Shown: positions 1 to 9,385, counted from the first letter of the stretch. The stretch is 64,000 bases of DNA from Sycon ciliatum (GCF_964019385.1 NC_088654.1:5541297-5605296), one strand, 5' to 3'. The notes: generated from the letters alone by a model not told the origin. A program made the numbers and translations.

Positions 1-40
1 ATGACATTCAAATTGTTCTGGGAGATTTCAACGCGCGTGC

Positions 41-976
41 GTGTGGGTGTTCAGCCTGATTCTGGTGATAATTATGTGGTCTGATGTTCGTGGCAGGTAT
101 GGCCTTGGGCAGTGTAATGCAGCAGGAGAACGGCTGCTGATGTGGTGTGCTACAAACCAGCTGTCCATTATGAACACGCGGTATCGAAAGCCTCACCATC
201 AGCGTGGTACATGGACTCACCCCGCCACCAGGCTCCCACATCTTATCGACATGGTGCTCATGCGGCAGTCTCAGCATTGGCATTGTCATGATGTTTCCGT
301 TATGCGCGGTGCCAATTGTTTCACCGATCATTTCATGGTTCGCATCAAGCTTCGTATCAGTGCTGCTCAGCCGCGCCGAGCTCGCACGCCTACATCTGGA
401 AGACGAAAGGCCGTGGCTGCTGTGGAGGAGTTGACAAGGGATGATATTCGTGAGAAGTTTCGAGATCGTATGTCCACCGGCCTACAGCAACGGCCCCGGC
501 AGTCAGGCGCCAATGAGGAATGGTCAACGTTGCGGGATTGTGTGTGTAAGGTTTCTGAGCAAGTCCTTGGGGAAAGGAAGAGGATCCAGCCGGACTGGTT
601 CCTAAAGAATATTGATGTACTGCGGCCATTGATCGATGCCAAGAACCAAGCCAACAACGAGATGCTGCCGAAGGGCACGCGATCAGCGATGAGGAGCCTC
701 CGCCAGAAGCAGCGAGCTGTGGCGCGGGCTGTTCGGGAGACCAAGGAAAAGTGGATTGAGTCTGTATCGCAGGAGGCGGAGAGGTCTGAGATTGGCGGTG
801 GATCTCAGTGGCGTTGCATCCGGAAGTTGCAGACCCTCCACGCAGGTCGACAGCCCAAGCATGAAACATCAGTGCTGCATGAGGATGGTGTACTCCTGAC
901 GGACTCCGATGGTATCCGGAATCGGTTTTTCAGGCACTTTGGAATGTCGAGAGCCAGTACGATCCAGCTGTCTTGA
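41..976 (+). pseudogene. LINE A endonuclease C-terminus and linker
   Basis: An open stretch of 311 codons. It carries the typical end of a LINE AP-endonuclease: R-x-TWTHPATR, HLIDMVLMR, and a TDH in place of the usual SDH of the active site. A basic linker of about 180 residues leads toward the RT. The frame is lost near 976; the next RT residues continue in another frame from about 1000. The ATG at 41 is not a real start, because endonuclease residues lie upstream of it. Confidence 0.8.
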
Positions 977-999
977 CAGCTATCCCGGATGAGCCACTT

Positions 1000-2515
1000 C
1001 AGACCGAGCTGGATGATCCCCGACGAAGGCAGAGATGCTTGCGGCGATGCGCTCCATGAAGGTTGGAAAGTTCGGTGGGGAATCAGGTATCCTTCCCAAA
1101 ATGATTATCTCGGGTGGTGAGGAGCTCCATGATCGCCTAGTTCAACTCATGCATTCGGTGTGGGATGAGGCATCGGTTGTGGCTGAGTGGCGGGATGCCA
1201 TCGTTGTTCCAATACCTAAGAAAGGCAACTTGAAAGTTTGTGACAACTGGAGGCGTATCAGCCTTTTGGATGTTGTTGGTAAGTTGTTTGCGCGGATTCT
1301 TCAGAACCGGCTGCAGACAATCTTGAAGAAGATGCTTCCCGAGTCACAGTCTGGTTTTCGCAAGGGCGGAGGGTGTGCAGACATGATCTTTGTTGCCAGG
1401 CAATTGATCGAGGAATCTTACAAACATGACTCGGCGTTGTATGCTCTCTTTGTCGATTTGCGAAAGTCATACAACTCGATCCCCGTCCAGCGCTGTGGTG
1501 TTTGCTCCAGAAGTTTGGTGTCCCCCCAAGGATGCTCAGTATCATCAAGTCCTTGCACGAGTCGATGGAGGTGAAGGTCCGCATTGAGGGTGGTGTCACT
1601 GCTGCCATTAACGTCAACAACGGTCTGCGCCAGGGTTGTACTTTGGCACCCGGCTTATTTAACTTGTATTTCTCTGCAGTCGTTGGGTATTGGCGCTCCA
1701 TGTGCCCGGACGCTGGTGTTGAGCTGCACTACCGAGTTGGCCGAAAGTTGGTTGGAGACCGCACTGCCAAGTCCCGCCTGCAACGTGATGTCGTCACAGA
1801 GTCCCAGTTTGCGGACGATGCTGCAGTGTATGCCACCACTACGCCGATTTTTGATCGGTGCACTGATTTGTTTATTTTGTGTGCAGCGCGGTGGGGCCTC
1901 ACGGTCAGTCTATCGAAGACCAAATGCATGACTGTCAATTCGCCCATGAATGAGCCGGTGTCTCTTGGTGAGAGCACCATCGAGGCCGTTGACAGTTTTA
2001 CGTACCTTGGCAGCGTCATCCATCGGGACGGGCAGTATTCGCATGATGTTCAGTCCCGTCTCGCCAAGGCTTTGAGTGTGTTCGGCAGTTCCCGTGTCCC
2101 GGTGTTTGAGAATCGGTCGTTATCTCTCCTCTGTCGGCGCCGCGTGTACATCACCCATGTGCTGACGACCCTCCTGTACGGAGCAGAGACGTGGACGCCG
2201 AAGGCACCGGACCTGCGCTCTCTCAATACCTTTTATCACCAGTGTGTTCGCATCATCGTTGGCGTATCCAGGCGGGACCAGTGGGACAACCGCGTCACCT
2301 CCATTACCATTGCCCGAACCCTCGGCATTGACTGTGACGTCGCGGACATCATCCGGGAATATCGACTGTGTTGGCTTGGCCATGTTGGCCGGATGAACGA
2401 CGATCGTATGCCAAAGCGAGTTTTGTTTGGGAAGCTCCCTGCAACACACCCTCGCCATGGTCCACGCAAGCGGTGGCGTGACGTCATCGTGGATGATCTC
2501 CGCTCCATCAGCCCC
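1000..2515 (+). pseudogene. LINE A reverse transcriptase (frameshifted)
   Basis: The N-terminal RT part (to about 1500) contains WRDAIVVPIPKKG, LLDVVGK and LPESQSGFRKGGGCADMIF. After a frameshift near 1495 the RT continues with GLRQGCTLAPGLFN and the catalytic box FADD at about 1810. The thumb/connection then carries YLGSVIHRDGQ, LLYGAETW and WLGHVGRM. RT activity would have made the cDNA at the nicked target. The frameshift makes the copy inactive. Confidence 0.88.
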
Positions 2516-2517
2516 CT

Positions 2518-2703
2518 GTGCCTTCTGACTGCTGGTTTGATGCTGCCCAGGATCGCTCTGCCTGGAGGCAGATTGCTCATCGTCGTCCTCCCGCCCGTGC
2601 TCCTCCTGATCCTGACTCTGGCTTCCGCTGCACATGTGGAAAGGTCTGCTGTCGTCCCGGAGATCTCAAGCGCCACGCTCCGTACTGCAAAGCTAGCGGA
2701 TAG
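2518..2703 (+). pseudogene. LINE A C-terminal zinc-finger module
   Basis: A 61-codon stretch reads W-F-D-A-A-Q-D-R-S-A-W, a Pro-rich spacer, then FRCTCGKVCCRPGDLKRH with a Cys four residues after the His, and a stop at 2701-2703. The spacing fits a C2H2/C2HC-type nucleic-acid-binding finger. It sits one frame away from the RT, so an indel lies near 2510. Related finger modules appear at 3597-3803, 8084-8130 and 33880-34248, each near (TG)n. A role in target or RNA recognition is inference. Confidence 0.7.
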
Positions 2704-2750
2704 TCCCTTCTCTATCATTGCCGTCGGCAATGGGCACATTCAAGGTTCAA
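2704..2750 (+). other. LINE A 3' UTR: hairpin and short direct repeat before (TG)n
   Basis: An 8-bp perfect stem (CATTGCCG / CGGCAATG, 2716-2732) is followed by the direct repeat CAAGGTTCAAGG and then GTGTGTG without a poly(A) tail. The same layout recurs at 3521-3558 and 8143-8186, and the short repeat recurs at 3868-3880. Confidence 0.7.
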
Positions 2751-2836
2751 GGTGTGTGTGTGTGTATATATGTGTGCGTGTGTGTGTGTGTGTGTGTGTA
2801 CATGTGTGTATGTGTATGTGTGTGCATGTGTATGTG

Positions 2837-2892
<56 letters not shown>

Positions 2893-2901
2893 CGTGGATG
2901 T

Positions 2902-2981
<80 letters not shown>
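2751..2981. repeat. (TG)n microsatellite
   Basis: About 230 bases of nearly pure TG with a few A, C and TT interruptions, directly after the LINE A 3' end. Confidence 0.97.
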
Positions 2982-2983
<2 letters not shown>

Positions 2984-3246
2984 GTGCGGGACGGATACCC
3001 TGATGCCGTCAATCCTTTTTCTGAACCTTGTCCTCACCCACTTACTGAGGTGTGGTGAGCCCATAAGTGCGATCATTTTCAAGTCCACCCAGCGTTTTGG
3101 GGATTTCGGGGGTGTCGGCCGTTGGGCGGTTCAATAGCCAATTGAATCATCTTTCCAAGATTCCTTTTGAGTCTCTCTCCCCTCTCCCGGGGAGACCCAC
3201 GTGACCAGTTTTGGCAGTGAGCAACAGAACCAGAAAGTACAAGTAA
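2982..3246. other. 265-bp non-TG segment between two TG arrays
   Basis: No coding signal was recognised. The segment is bounded on both sides by TG repeats, like the neighbouring LINE fragments, so it may be a UTR or diverged 3' piece of the same family. It contains the inverted motif CTCTCCCCTCTCCCGGGGAG. Confidence 0.4.
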
Positions 3247-3326
3247 GTGCGTGTGTGTGTGTGTAAGTGTGTGTGTGTGTAAGTGTGTGTGTGTGTGTGT
3301 GAGTGTGTGTGTGTGTGTGTGTGTGT

Positions 3327-3374
<48 letters not shown>
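3247..3374. repeat. (TG)n microsatellite with TAAG interruptions
   Basis: TG repeat broken several times by AAGTG. It precedes another unique module at 3375. Confidence 0.95.
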
Positions 3375-3376
<2 letters not shown>

Positions 3377-3555
3377 GGATTTACTGGCCAGAAAAAGCCA
3401 CTTCATAGCTGTGTGGTGTAGACCAGGCTGAATAGTGGCGGTCAATTCTTCAGCCTTGCAAGCTGTTGAATGGTGCAATCCCAGCACAAGCTGCCATGGC
3501 TTCTGCTGTAGCATCGCTATCATCGCCTCCGGCGATGGGCGTCCAATGGTCCAAT

Positions 3556-3557
<2 letters not shown>
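3375..3557 (+). mobile_element. LINE 3'-end fragment between TG arrays
   Basis: A 183-bp unique piece ends in the hairpin CATCGCC-TCC-GGCGATG (3521-3537) and a CAATGGTCCAATGG direct repeat that runs straight into (TG)n. This matches the 3' end layout of LINE A, with compensatory stem changes. Confidence 0.6.

Positions 3558-3595
<38 letters not shown>
3558..3595. repeat. (TG)n microsatellite
   Basis: Pure TG array of about 38 bases between two LINE 3' fragments. Confidence 0.95.
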
Positions 3596-3598
<3 letters not shown>

Positions 3599-3872
3599 CT
3601 ATAGTTGCCCATTCCACTGCCCGTCATGTAACCGGTGCTTTCGATCTGCTGGTGGATTTGAACGGCACAATTGCGAGCGTGGCAGGCGACCAACAGCGAA
3701 GGAGCATCTTGAGTTCAAGTTCTGCTGTGCGTGCGGCGAGAGATATCGCAGATTGCAGGATCTGCAGCGGCATGAGGCCGGGTGTTCTGCCGCGAGGCCG
3801 TGATGCTACCCCTTTGTTTCTCTCCTCATGAGGGCAGCTTAGCCCTTTAACGGCAGCTGTTTGTCAAGGTCA
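3596..3872 (+). mobile_element. 5'-truncated LINE 3' end with two zinc fingers
   Basis: The reading frame out of the TG array gives CPSCNRCFRSAGGFERHNC and CCACGERYRRLQDLQRH with a following Cys, then a stop near 3803. These are two Cys/His fingers like the LINE A C terminus but of a different subfamily. The 3' UTR has an AGGGC/GCCCT stem and a CAAGGTCAAGG direct repeat, then TG resumes at 3873. TG on both sides fits a truncated insertion into a TG array. Confidence 0.75.
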
Positions 3873-3974
3873 AGGTGCGTGTGTGTAAGTGTGGTTGTGT
3901 GTGTATATGTGTGTGTGTGTGTGTAAGTGTGGGTGTGTGTGTGTAAGTGTGTGCGTGTAAGTGTGTGTGTGTGT

Positions 3975-4046
<72 letters not shown>

Positions 4047-4090
4047 AAGTGTGTGTGTGTGTTTGCGTGTGTGTGTGCGAGCGCGCGCGC
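3873..4090. repeat. (TG)n microsatellite ahead of exon 1
   Basis: TG array with AAGTG interruptions, ending in GCGCGC about 50 bases before the 3' splice site at 4140-4141. Confidence 0.95.
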
Positions 4091-4141
4091 ATGACGAAAA
4101 ATAATATTACTGTCTATATGTTTGTCCTGTTTCCGCTTCAG

Positions 4142-4552
4142 CGCAACACATTCCAGGCAGCCATCATTGGTGACGAGTGTCAGACATTCGCCCTGTTCTT
4201 CTACCCCAAGTATGGTGTCAGCTGGCTGGGTAACCCCAAGGCTGTGGTGTCTGCATGGCGTCCCGCGACTGGCAACATCGAGCGCTACTTCAGCCCAGCC
4301 AGCGTAGCACGTCAGCTAGTCATCAGGCTAACACCGGGCTGCAGCCAGCGTCTTCGCGGCATCAAGAAATGCCGTGCCCTTGTGGAGACTCCGTCCTACC
4401 TCCAGTCCACCGCCAATCTCCTCCAGTGCCCGGCAGAGCATGCAACGGCTTCTGTACTCGGCATCTTTGAGCGACAGCCTGCAGTGTCTGGCAACTATCT
4501 CTGCTACAGGTCAACCCCGGTCTCCAATGGATCACGCTACCAGGCTTCTTCG
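4142..4552 (+). CDS. Host gene exon 1 of window: NIDO-like end and start of AMOP domain
   Basis: The acceptor is pyrimidine-rich and ends TTCAG; the donor is GTAAGC. The exon reads NTFQAAIIGD, TFALFFYPKYGVSWLGNP, and later CPAEHATASV and LCYRS. The first part resembles the end of a NIDO module of nidogen/MUC4-type extracellular proteins. The second part is the AMOP domain, a Cys-rich adhesion-associated module. It is 137 codons in phase 0-0. Earlier exons must lie left of the window, because a signal peptide and most of NIDO are missing. Family assignment is from visible motifs and domain order. Confidence 0.78.
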
Positions 4553-4859
4553 GTAAGCCATGCGTGAGCTAGCTGCCTGCTTGCCTTGTGTTGTATCTTG
4601 GTACTGCTGGTCCTATTGTGTTGTTTGTTTGTTTAGGAGTATTTTACTTCACCAGAAGCACAGGCAAAATCTACCTTCTCGCTGGGCCTATTGCCACAGT
4701 TCTCGCAAACTGATCAAGTGTATTGCCTGTGCCCGGCTCTGCTTGCTGAATGAGTTGCCCCCCGCCCCTGTCTAAAGAGTGAGTATCGTGTGTTTCATGC
4801 TTACAACCCATGTTTGTTTTGTGTGTGTGTGTGTGTGTGTTTTTGCTTTGTGTTGTCAG
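4553..4859 (+). other. Intron with a reverse-oriented LINE tail
   Basis: GTAAGC...TTGTCAG intron. Positions 4612-4695 hold, on the minus strand, a LINE 3' tail (TGCCTGTG, CTGGTGAAGTAAAATA, then CAAA repeats). A short TG run at 4821-4840 precedes the acceptor. Confidence 0.65.
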
Positions 4860-5040
4860 GTCTGCTGCTATGGCAGTGACGGACTTCTGGTTGATAGTGG
4901 TGCCCTTCAGGCATACGAGACATACCAAGTCACCGATGCTTCCATCCTGGCCTACTGCCAGCAGGGAGGCGTTCTGAACGAGTTCTTTGGCAAGCGCCGC
5001 TCGCCCAGAGCCACCACAAACAGAGTGGCGCTGTCTCAAG
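4860..5040 (+). CDS. Host gene exon 2: rest of AMOP domain
   Basis: Reads VCCYGSDGLLVDSG, then AYCQQGGVLNEFFGKRRSP. The CC-Y-x-x-x-G-x-L pattern and the final Y-C...RRSP are hallmarks of the AMOP domain. Enters in phase 0 from exon 1 and leaves in phase 1 (donor GTAACG). All later exon borders but one are phase 1. Confidence 0.8.
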
Positions 5041-5797
5041 GTAACGATGAACTGCTGCTGCTGCTGCTGTTGCTTCACTCTCTTTGTAGACTAAAAAAAT
5101 TCACGGCTTGCATGAAACTCGGCTGTAGGCAGCCTAAGACTGTGATCTATTTACCTACTTCATACAACGCAATACCGTTAGTGTTCAGGGCTAAGTTCTG
5201 GTTACGGGATTGGTTCCGGGGCGAACCGCAGCGGCTGAACATTTGTAAGCATGTACGCAGAGTTCGATGTAATGACATCCAGTCTGTATCGGCTATAGCG
5301 TACCCTTTTGATTTCCGTGATTTTAACACTATAACCCATGCATCACTATTATGCGATACGATCGATTTTTTTCTCGATCGACACATGAAAGGCAAGGAAA
5401 TACTTCCAGCAGGGTGTTTTGACAAAAATGAACATGCTGCATAGTTGACAGTGCCCGCATTTCCATAAAAAATTCTGTTATGTACATGTAACGTTATCAC
5501 TATAAAAATCAGTAACGTGAAGAAAGTAAAAAAAATAGGGCCTTTGATTATTATTGCTACATGTATTTTAAAGTTATCACTATAGCCGATAATAATATAG
5601 TATGTTATGCATGTTTTGATTCTTTGTTGCCATTATAATATCTGATATATCATTACATCCGATAATATTGGTTATAGTGATATTTTTACCGGATAAAATA
5701 CGTATTGCCTTCGATATCTCGTACCAATATCACTGTAGCCGATATGTATGTAAAAGACCTCGGCGAACCTCGGTCTTTTACTCGGCCTATATTTCCC
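5041..5797 (+). other. Intron, AT-rich stretch
   Basis: No coding exon seen. It has scattered TATCACTATA and TAACGTTATC motifs and many short palindromes, looking like old repeat sequence. Confidence 0.5.
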
Positions 5798-6304
5798 ATA
5801 TAGACCTCGTCTTGGTCAATATCCTATTTATCACGATTCCTTTGCCATAACCCCAAAATTTGAACCTTTAGGAGCTATTTTAACCTTTTTAGTATAGCAT
5901 TTGTACTATAGTGTACATAGGATGTTGCCTATTTTGGGTACAAGACTTTAAGAACAACAGAGTTCAGCATCTGCAGCACAATGGCTGGGTGGTATAAGGG
6001 GTTGCTTGAGATTCATACTGTTGTGAGTTCGAATCCTGCTTGTTCTCTTCCTTTGTCTTCTTTCTTTCAATTTTTATTTTTGAAGTGGAGAGAAAAATTC
6101 TAAGTCCCTCCAAAATCGAAAGATTACAATGCCTAAGTGGTCGATACAAGTGGTCGATACAAGTGGTCGATACAAGCGGTCGATATAAGCGGTCGATATT
6201 GCGGCGATATGGGTAATATAGGACCAGTCAAGGATCACGAGAATTGGTGGAGGTCGATATAGAAGAGTGATAAGTATAGGATATTGACCAAGACGAGGTC
6301 TATA
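5798..6304. mobile_element. TIR element carrying a tRNA-like (pol III) head, copy 1
   Basis: The ends form a perfect inverted repeat of about 25 bp around AGACCTCGTCTTGGTCAATA (left 5798-5833, right 6268-6304). Inside is an A-box-like TGGCTGGGTGG (5982-5992) and a B-box-like GAGTTCGAATCC (6025-6036), 33 bases apart, as in tRNA-derived SINEs. A short tandem repeat of GGTCGATA(C/T)AAG lies at about 6138-6200. A TIR element with a captured pol III unit is the simplest reading. Confidence 0.65.
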
Positions 6305-6765
6305 TTTCCCATATGGACCGAAGTCGAGGTCAATATCCTATTTATCACGATTCCTTTGCCATAACCCCAAAATTTGAACCTTTAGGAGCTATTTTTAACC
6401 TTTTTAGTATAGCATTAGTACTATAGTGTACATAGGATGTTGCCTATTTTGGGTACAAGACTGTAAGTACAACAGAGTTCAGCATCTGCAGCACAGTGGC
6501 TGGGTGGTATAAGGGGTTGCTTGAGATTCGTACTGTTGTGAGGTCAAATCCTGCTTGTTCTCTTCCTTTGTCTTCTTTCTTTCAATTTTTCTTTTTGAAG
6601 TGGAGAGAAAGATTCTAAGTCCCTCCAAAGTCGAAAGATTACAATGCCTAAGCGGTCGATACAAGCGGTCGATATAAGCGGTCGATATTGCGGCGATATG
6701 GGTAATATAGGACCAGTCAAGGATCACGAGTGGAGGTCGATATAGAAGAGTGATAAATTCTTTTA
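6305..6765. mobile_element. TIR element with tRNA-like head, copy 2 (right end lost)
   Basis: Direct repeat of copy 1: the same left end GGTCAATATCCTATTTATCA (6330-6350), A box at 6497-6507 and B box mutated to AGGTCAAATCC (6541-6551). It ends in GTGATAAATT without the full right TIR. The two copies share the intervening end, giving a palindromic junction at 6268-6350. Confidence 0.6.
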
Positions 6766-6856
6766 TCGCCTTCTTAGTATTTGACCCCACTAATTTCCCT
6801 GATACCAAAGCGGTCAAATATATCGCGTATTTGACTGCTTAGTCAAATACACAATA

Positions 6857-7268
6857 GAGAGGTTCCGGGGTACGATTTTCCGTGCCAAAATCCGTGTGGG
6901 CACTACGGATTTTTTCCAGGCGTGCTCCATACGATTTTTCTGCACGGAGAATCCGTGTGGACTGGCTTTCATACGAACCATGTTTCGTGTGGAGATTTTG
7001 CGTCATCGGGTGCAGAAAGATTTTTCGCATACAAATTTGGTACGAGAAACATCGATTTTTCGCGGGAAGTTTTGATTTCGGTACAAATTTTCAAAATAAA
7101 AAGGCATAGCGGGGGAATGTGACGTGTTTGCGATCGTAACCTAGGCAATGACGGCAAACACATAAGTTCCGTACCCCGGAACTTTTCACTGCTCGAAAAC
7201 AACGTATAAAAAATCCGTAGAGCCTCCACGGATTTTGGCACGAAAAATCGTACTCCGGAACCTCCCTA
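6857..7268. mobile_element. MITE-like element with about 37-bp TIRs
   Basis: The left end GGTTCCGGGGTACGATTTTC (from about 6861) and the inverted right end GATTTTTCGTGCC...CTCCGGAACC (to about 7265) match over about 37 bp with few mismatches. The inside has more inverted copies of TCCGTG and TTCCG-type motifs and no ORF. The target duplication is unclear. Confidence 0.65.
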
Positions 7269-7289
7269 ATATATTTGACTACTTATATT

Positions 7290-7452
7290 TGACCCCTTAG
7301 AACTTCTTGGACTAAGAAATTTTCTCTCCAACTTAGAAAAATAAATTTTTGAAGAAAGCAGAAATACACAAGATGGGATTCGAACCCACAACCATGTGAA
7401 TCTCAGTCACTCTTCCTTACCACCCAGCCACTGTGCTACCGATGCTGAACTT
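7290..7452 (-). mobile_element. tRNA-like SINE head, minus strand
   Basis: On the minus strand, A box TGGCTGGGTGG (7430-7420) and B box GGGTTCGAATCCC (7389-7377) lie in the same arrangement as in the two plus-strand copies at 5982 and 6497. The B box is the best conserved of the three. Flanking CTTAGAAAAATAAATTTTTG resembles the tail region of those copies. Confidence 0.55.
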
Positions 7453-7774
7453 AGTTTAAACAATGTCCTTGATCCTGCAATGCCGTACAATGCGGTATAG
7501 GCTATAGTATATTATAAATATTAGAATTACAAGGATATGTCGTATATGAAGAGAAACTATTGCGTGGAGAACACGATAAATATATTATAGACCTCATAGT
7601 TGGTCTATACAGGATATATAGACCTCCTAACCGGTCTATAATCTATACATATCCGGTCACTCTATAGCCGATAAAAACTGTCCTATCAAACACAAACTGA
7701 AGTTTTGGAAAAGTTTGGTTGCTACCTGCTACGTATTAATCCCATATGGTCTGCTCTGTCCACTTTGTCCACAG

Positions 7775-7966
7775 CTTCTGGATTTGGTGACCCTCACTTG
7801 ACCAACTTCAAGGGCGAGGACTTTGATTTCCATGGCATTGGCGAGTATCTGATGGCAAGGTTTGCCACACCAGCAGCGTACAATTTCTCCATTTTCACCC
7901 GTCACGAAGTGGCGCCGGTTAATGCACTCAACTTCACGTCTATCACCCGCATAGCCATCAACCTCT
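7775..7966 (+). CDS. Host gene exon 3: VWD domain, N-terminal half
   Basis: Begins ASGFGDPHLTNFKGEDFDFHG, whose GDPH-x-x-x-F-x-G core is the hallmark of von Willebrand factor type D domains, followed by GEYLMARF. Acceptor CCACAG, donor GTAAGC, phase 1-1. In NIDO-AMOP-VWD proteins this is the expected next module after AMOP. Confidence 0.9.
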
Positions 7967-7988
7967 GTAAGCTGATCAATGTTTTCTT

Positions 7989-8083
7989 CTGCGTGTGTGT
8001 ATGTGTGTGTGTCTGCCTGTCTGTGTGTGTGTCTGTGTGTGTGTTTGTTTGTGTGTCTGTGTATTTGTGTGTGTGTGTGCCCC
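7989..8083. repeat. (TG)n-rich array
   Basis: TG repeat with TCTG and TTTG variants, directly left of a LINE 3' fragment. Confidence 0.9.
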
Positions 8084-8185
8084 CCGATCTCAAGCGCCAC
8101 GAACCTTTCTGCCGGTTGCCGCCGATTTAGTCCTTTCGCTATCATTGCCCACGGCAATGGGCAAGTTCAAGGTCTTAGGTGTGAG
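8084..8185 (+). mobile_element. 5'-truncated LINE A-type 3' end between TG arrays
   Basis: GATCTCAAGCGCCACG is identical to the LINE A finger-coding region near 2660. It is followed by a finger remnant (DLKRHEPFC), the stem CATTGCC-CAC-GGCAATG (8143-8159) and TTCAAGG before TG resumes. A copy of about 100 bp within an intron of the host gene, with TG on both sides. Confidence 0.8.
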
Positions 8186-8245
8186 CATGTGTGTGTGTGT
8201 GTGCGTGTGTGCGTGTGCGTGTGTGTGTGTGTGTATATATGTGTG
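8186..8245. repeat. (TG)n microsatellite
   Basis: TG array after the LINE fragment. Confidence 0.93.
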
Positions 8246-8575
8246 TGCTTGCTGTGTCACTAAACGGCAATTTTTGACATTGATTTGGTGAAGAGCACAG
8301 TAAAGTGCTGCATGAATTGGGCCTGACCAGATTTCAGCCAACTTGGGCAGAGATCATCACGGCTCATTAGGTTTCTTGCTCATCAAGCTGGCTATTATCT
8401 CACACAGCTACACAGCATGCAAGTGCGAGTTCTCATAGTTGGTGCCTAGGACGAGAGAACACTGTATGAAGCGGCTGGCCACCCTGAGATCTCAAGATGT
8501 TCACACATGTTCGCTGAGCAAGATCCCATTAACATCTGCTTGTCCGTGTGCTTCGTGTTCTTTGGCTCACCACAG

Positions 8576-8791
8576 GGATCAGTAAGTTGCAGCAGAATCT
8601 GAGCGTGGAGGTGTTTGCATACAGCAACAACACCCTTGCCATTGTCGGAGATGATCAGCTGGTGCAGAGTATCCGCGCCGGCAACCATACCTATTTCAGA
8701 CTGCACAGCGGCAGTCTTGTGATGTCGTACGGCTCAAGCAGTGTGCAAGTCTCCGTTCAGCAAGCACCTGTCCTCTTCTTGGCCTTCCAAG
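8576..8791 (+). CDS. Host gene exon 4: VWD domain, second part
   Basis: Joins exon 3 in phase 1 to read INL-WISKLQQNLSVEVFAYSN, then VVxxG-like VGDDQLVQS and VSVQQAPVLFLAFQ. Acceptor ACCACAG, donor GTTGGT (weaker than average). It is the beta-rich middle of the VWD module. 72 codons' worth, phase 1-1. Confidence 0.82.
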
Positions 8792-9283
8792 GTTGGTTGC
8801 TGCTGCGCTCCACTGCAATGTAACAAGAACATGTTCTGGTAGAGCATGTCTGATAGCAGTGTATACGCTTTTTTGGAGTTTGATGACCGTCACGTCGCGT
8901 ATTAAAGCCGGGCTTATGCCTGTAGAAGCCGATGTCAGAGTTAGGCATCTATTCAAACCAGGTACATGTATTTCTGTGCGGCGTGTCAACACTAAAATCA
9001 GGCTTATCTGCCAGTGTATCTTGAAAATCCGGCTTGTATTCAAAAACAGGCTTCCATACGAGCCAGGCTTTAATACAAGACACCACAGTATTTATTGATG
9101 TTTCTGCTGCATGCCTGTTTTTCATGCTGGCGAACTCAGAGTTGTGGAGGTTTCAGCGCTTAGCTGCCCTCACCTCGTGTCCTCCGGCCTCAGTTGTACT
9201 TACGCCAGCACACGGTGCATGGGTGCATGCCTTCACGTGCATTTCAAGATGCGAACTGATGTTTGTATGTGTTCGTTGCACAG
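8792..9283 (+). other. Intron
   Basis: No gene seen. Between 8905 and 9085 the phrases AGGCTT and TATTCAAA recur several times, suggesting a small decayed repeat. Confidence 0.4.
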
Positions 9284-9385
9284 TGGCGCATGATCCCTTC
9301 TCCACCGTGGATGGTCTTCTCAACATGTCTCGTCCCAGCGTTGATCTGAGCAACTTGGCAAGTGTTCTGGCTGCAGCGGCAACTC
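9284..9385 (+). CDS. Host gene exon 5: VWD C-terminal part
   Basis: Reads VAHDPFSTVDGLLNMSRPSV, matching the position of the GLLG motif of MUC4-type VWD modules, with GLLN here. Phase 1-1, 34 codons, donor GTAAGT. It joins exons 4 and 6 without a stop. Confidence 0.7.

Larger units (their letters stand above)
1..2750 (+). mobile_element. LINE A: non-LTR retrotransposon with AP-endonuclease, RT and C-terminal zinc finger (decayed)
   Basis: Coding fragments in three plus frames form one non-LTR polyprotein. The left edge starts inside the endonuclease (LGDFNAR at about 30-50). Endonuclease, linker, reverse transcriptase and a C-terminal Cys/His finger follow. Frameshifts near 980-1030, 1495 and 2510 break the frame, so this copy is dead. 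The element ends with a short 3' UTR hairpin and runs directly into a (TG)n array at 2751. The C-terminal region with LLYGAETW and WLGHVGRM is typical of several LINE clades, and I do not assign one. The rest of the 5' end lies outside the window. Confidence 0.9.

Noticed and set aside
2740-3088. Long ORFs of Cys-Val or Thr-His repeats
   Set aside because: They are translations of (TG)n/(CA)n arrays and occur in all such arrays on both strands; no start, splice or family evidence.
6025-7389. Functional tRNA genes at the A/B-box sequences
   Set aside because: No proper acceptor or anticodon stems; they occur as repeated copies inside mobile elements.
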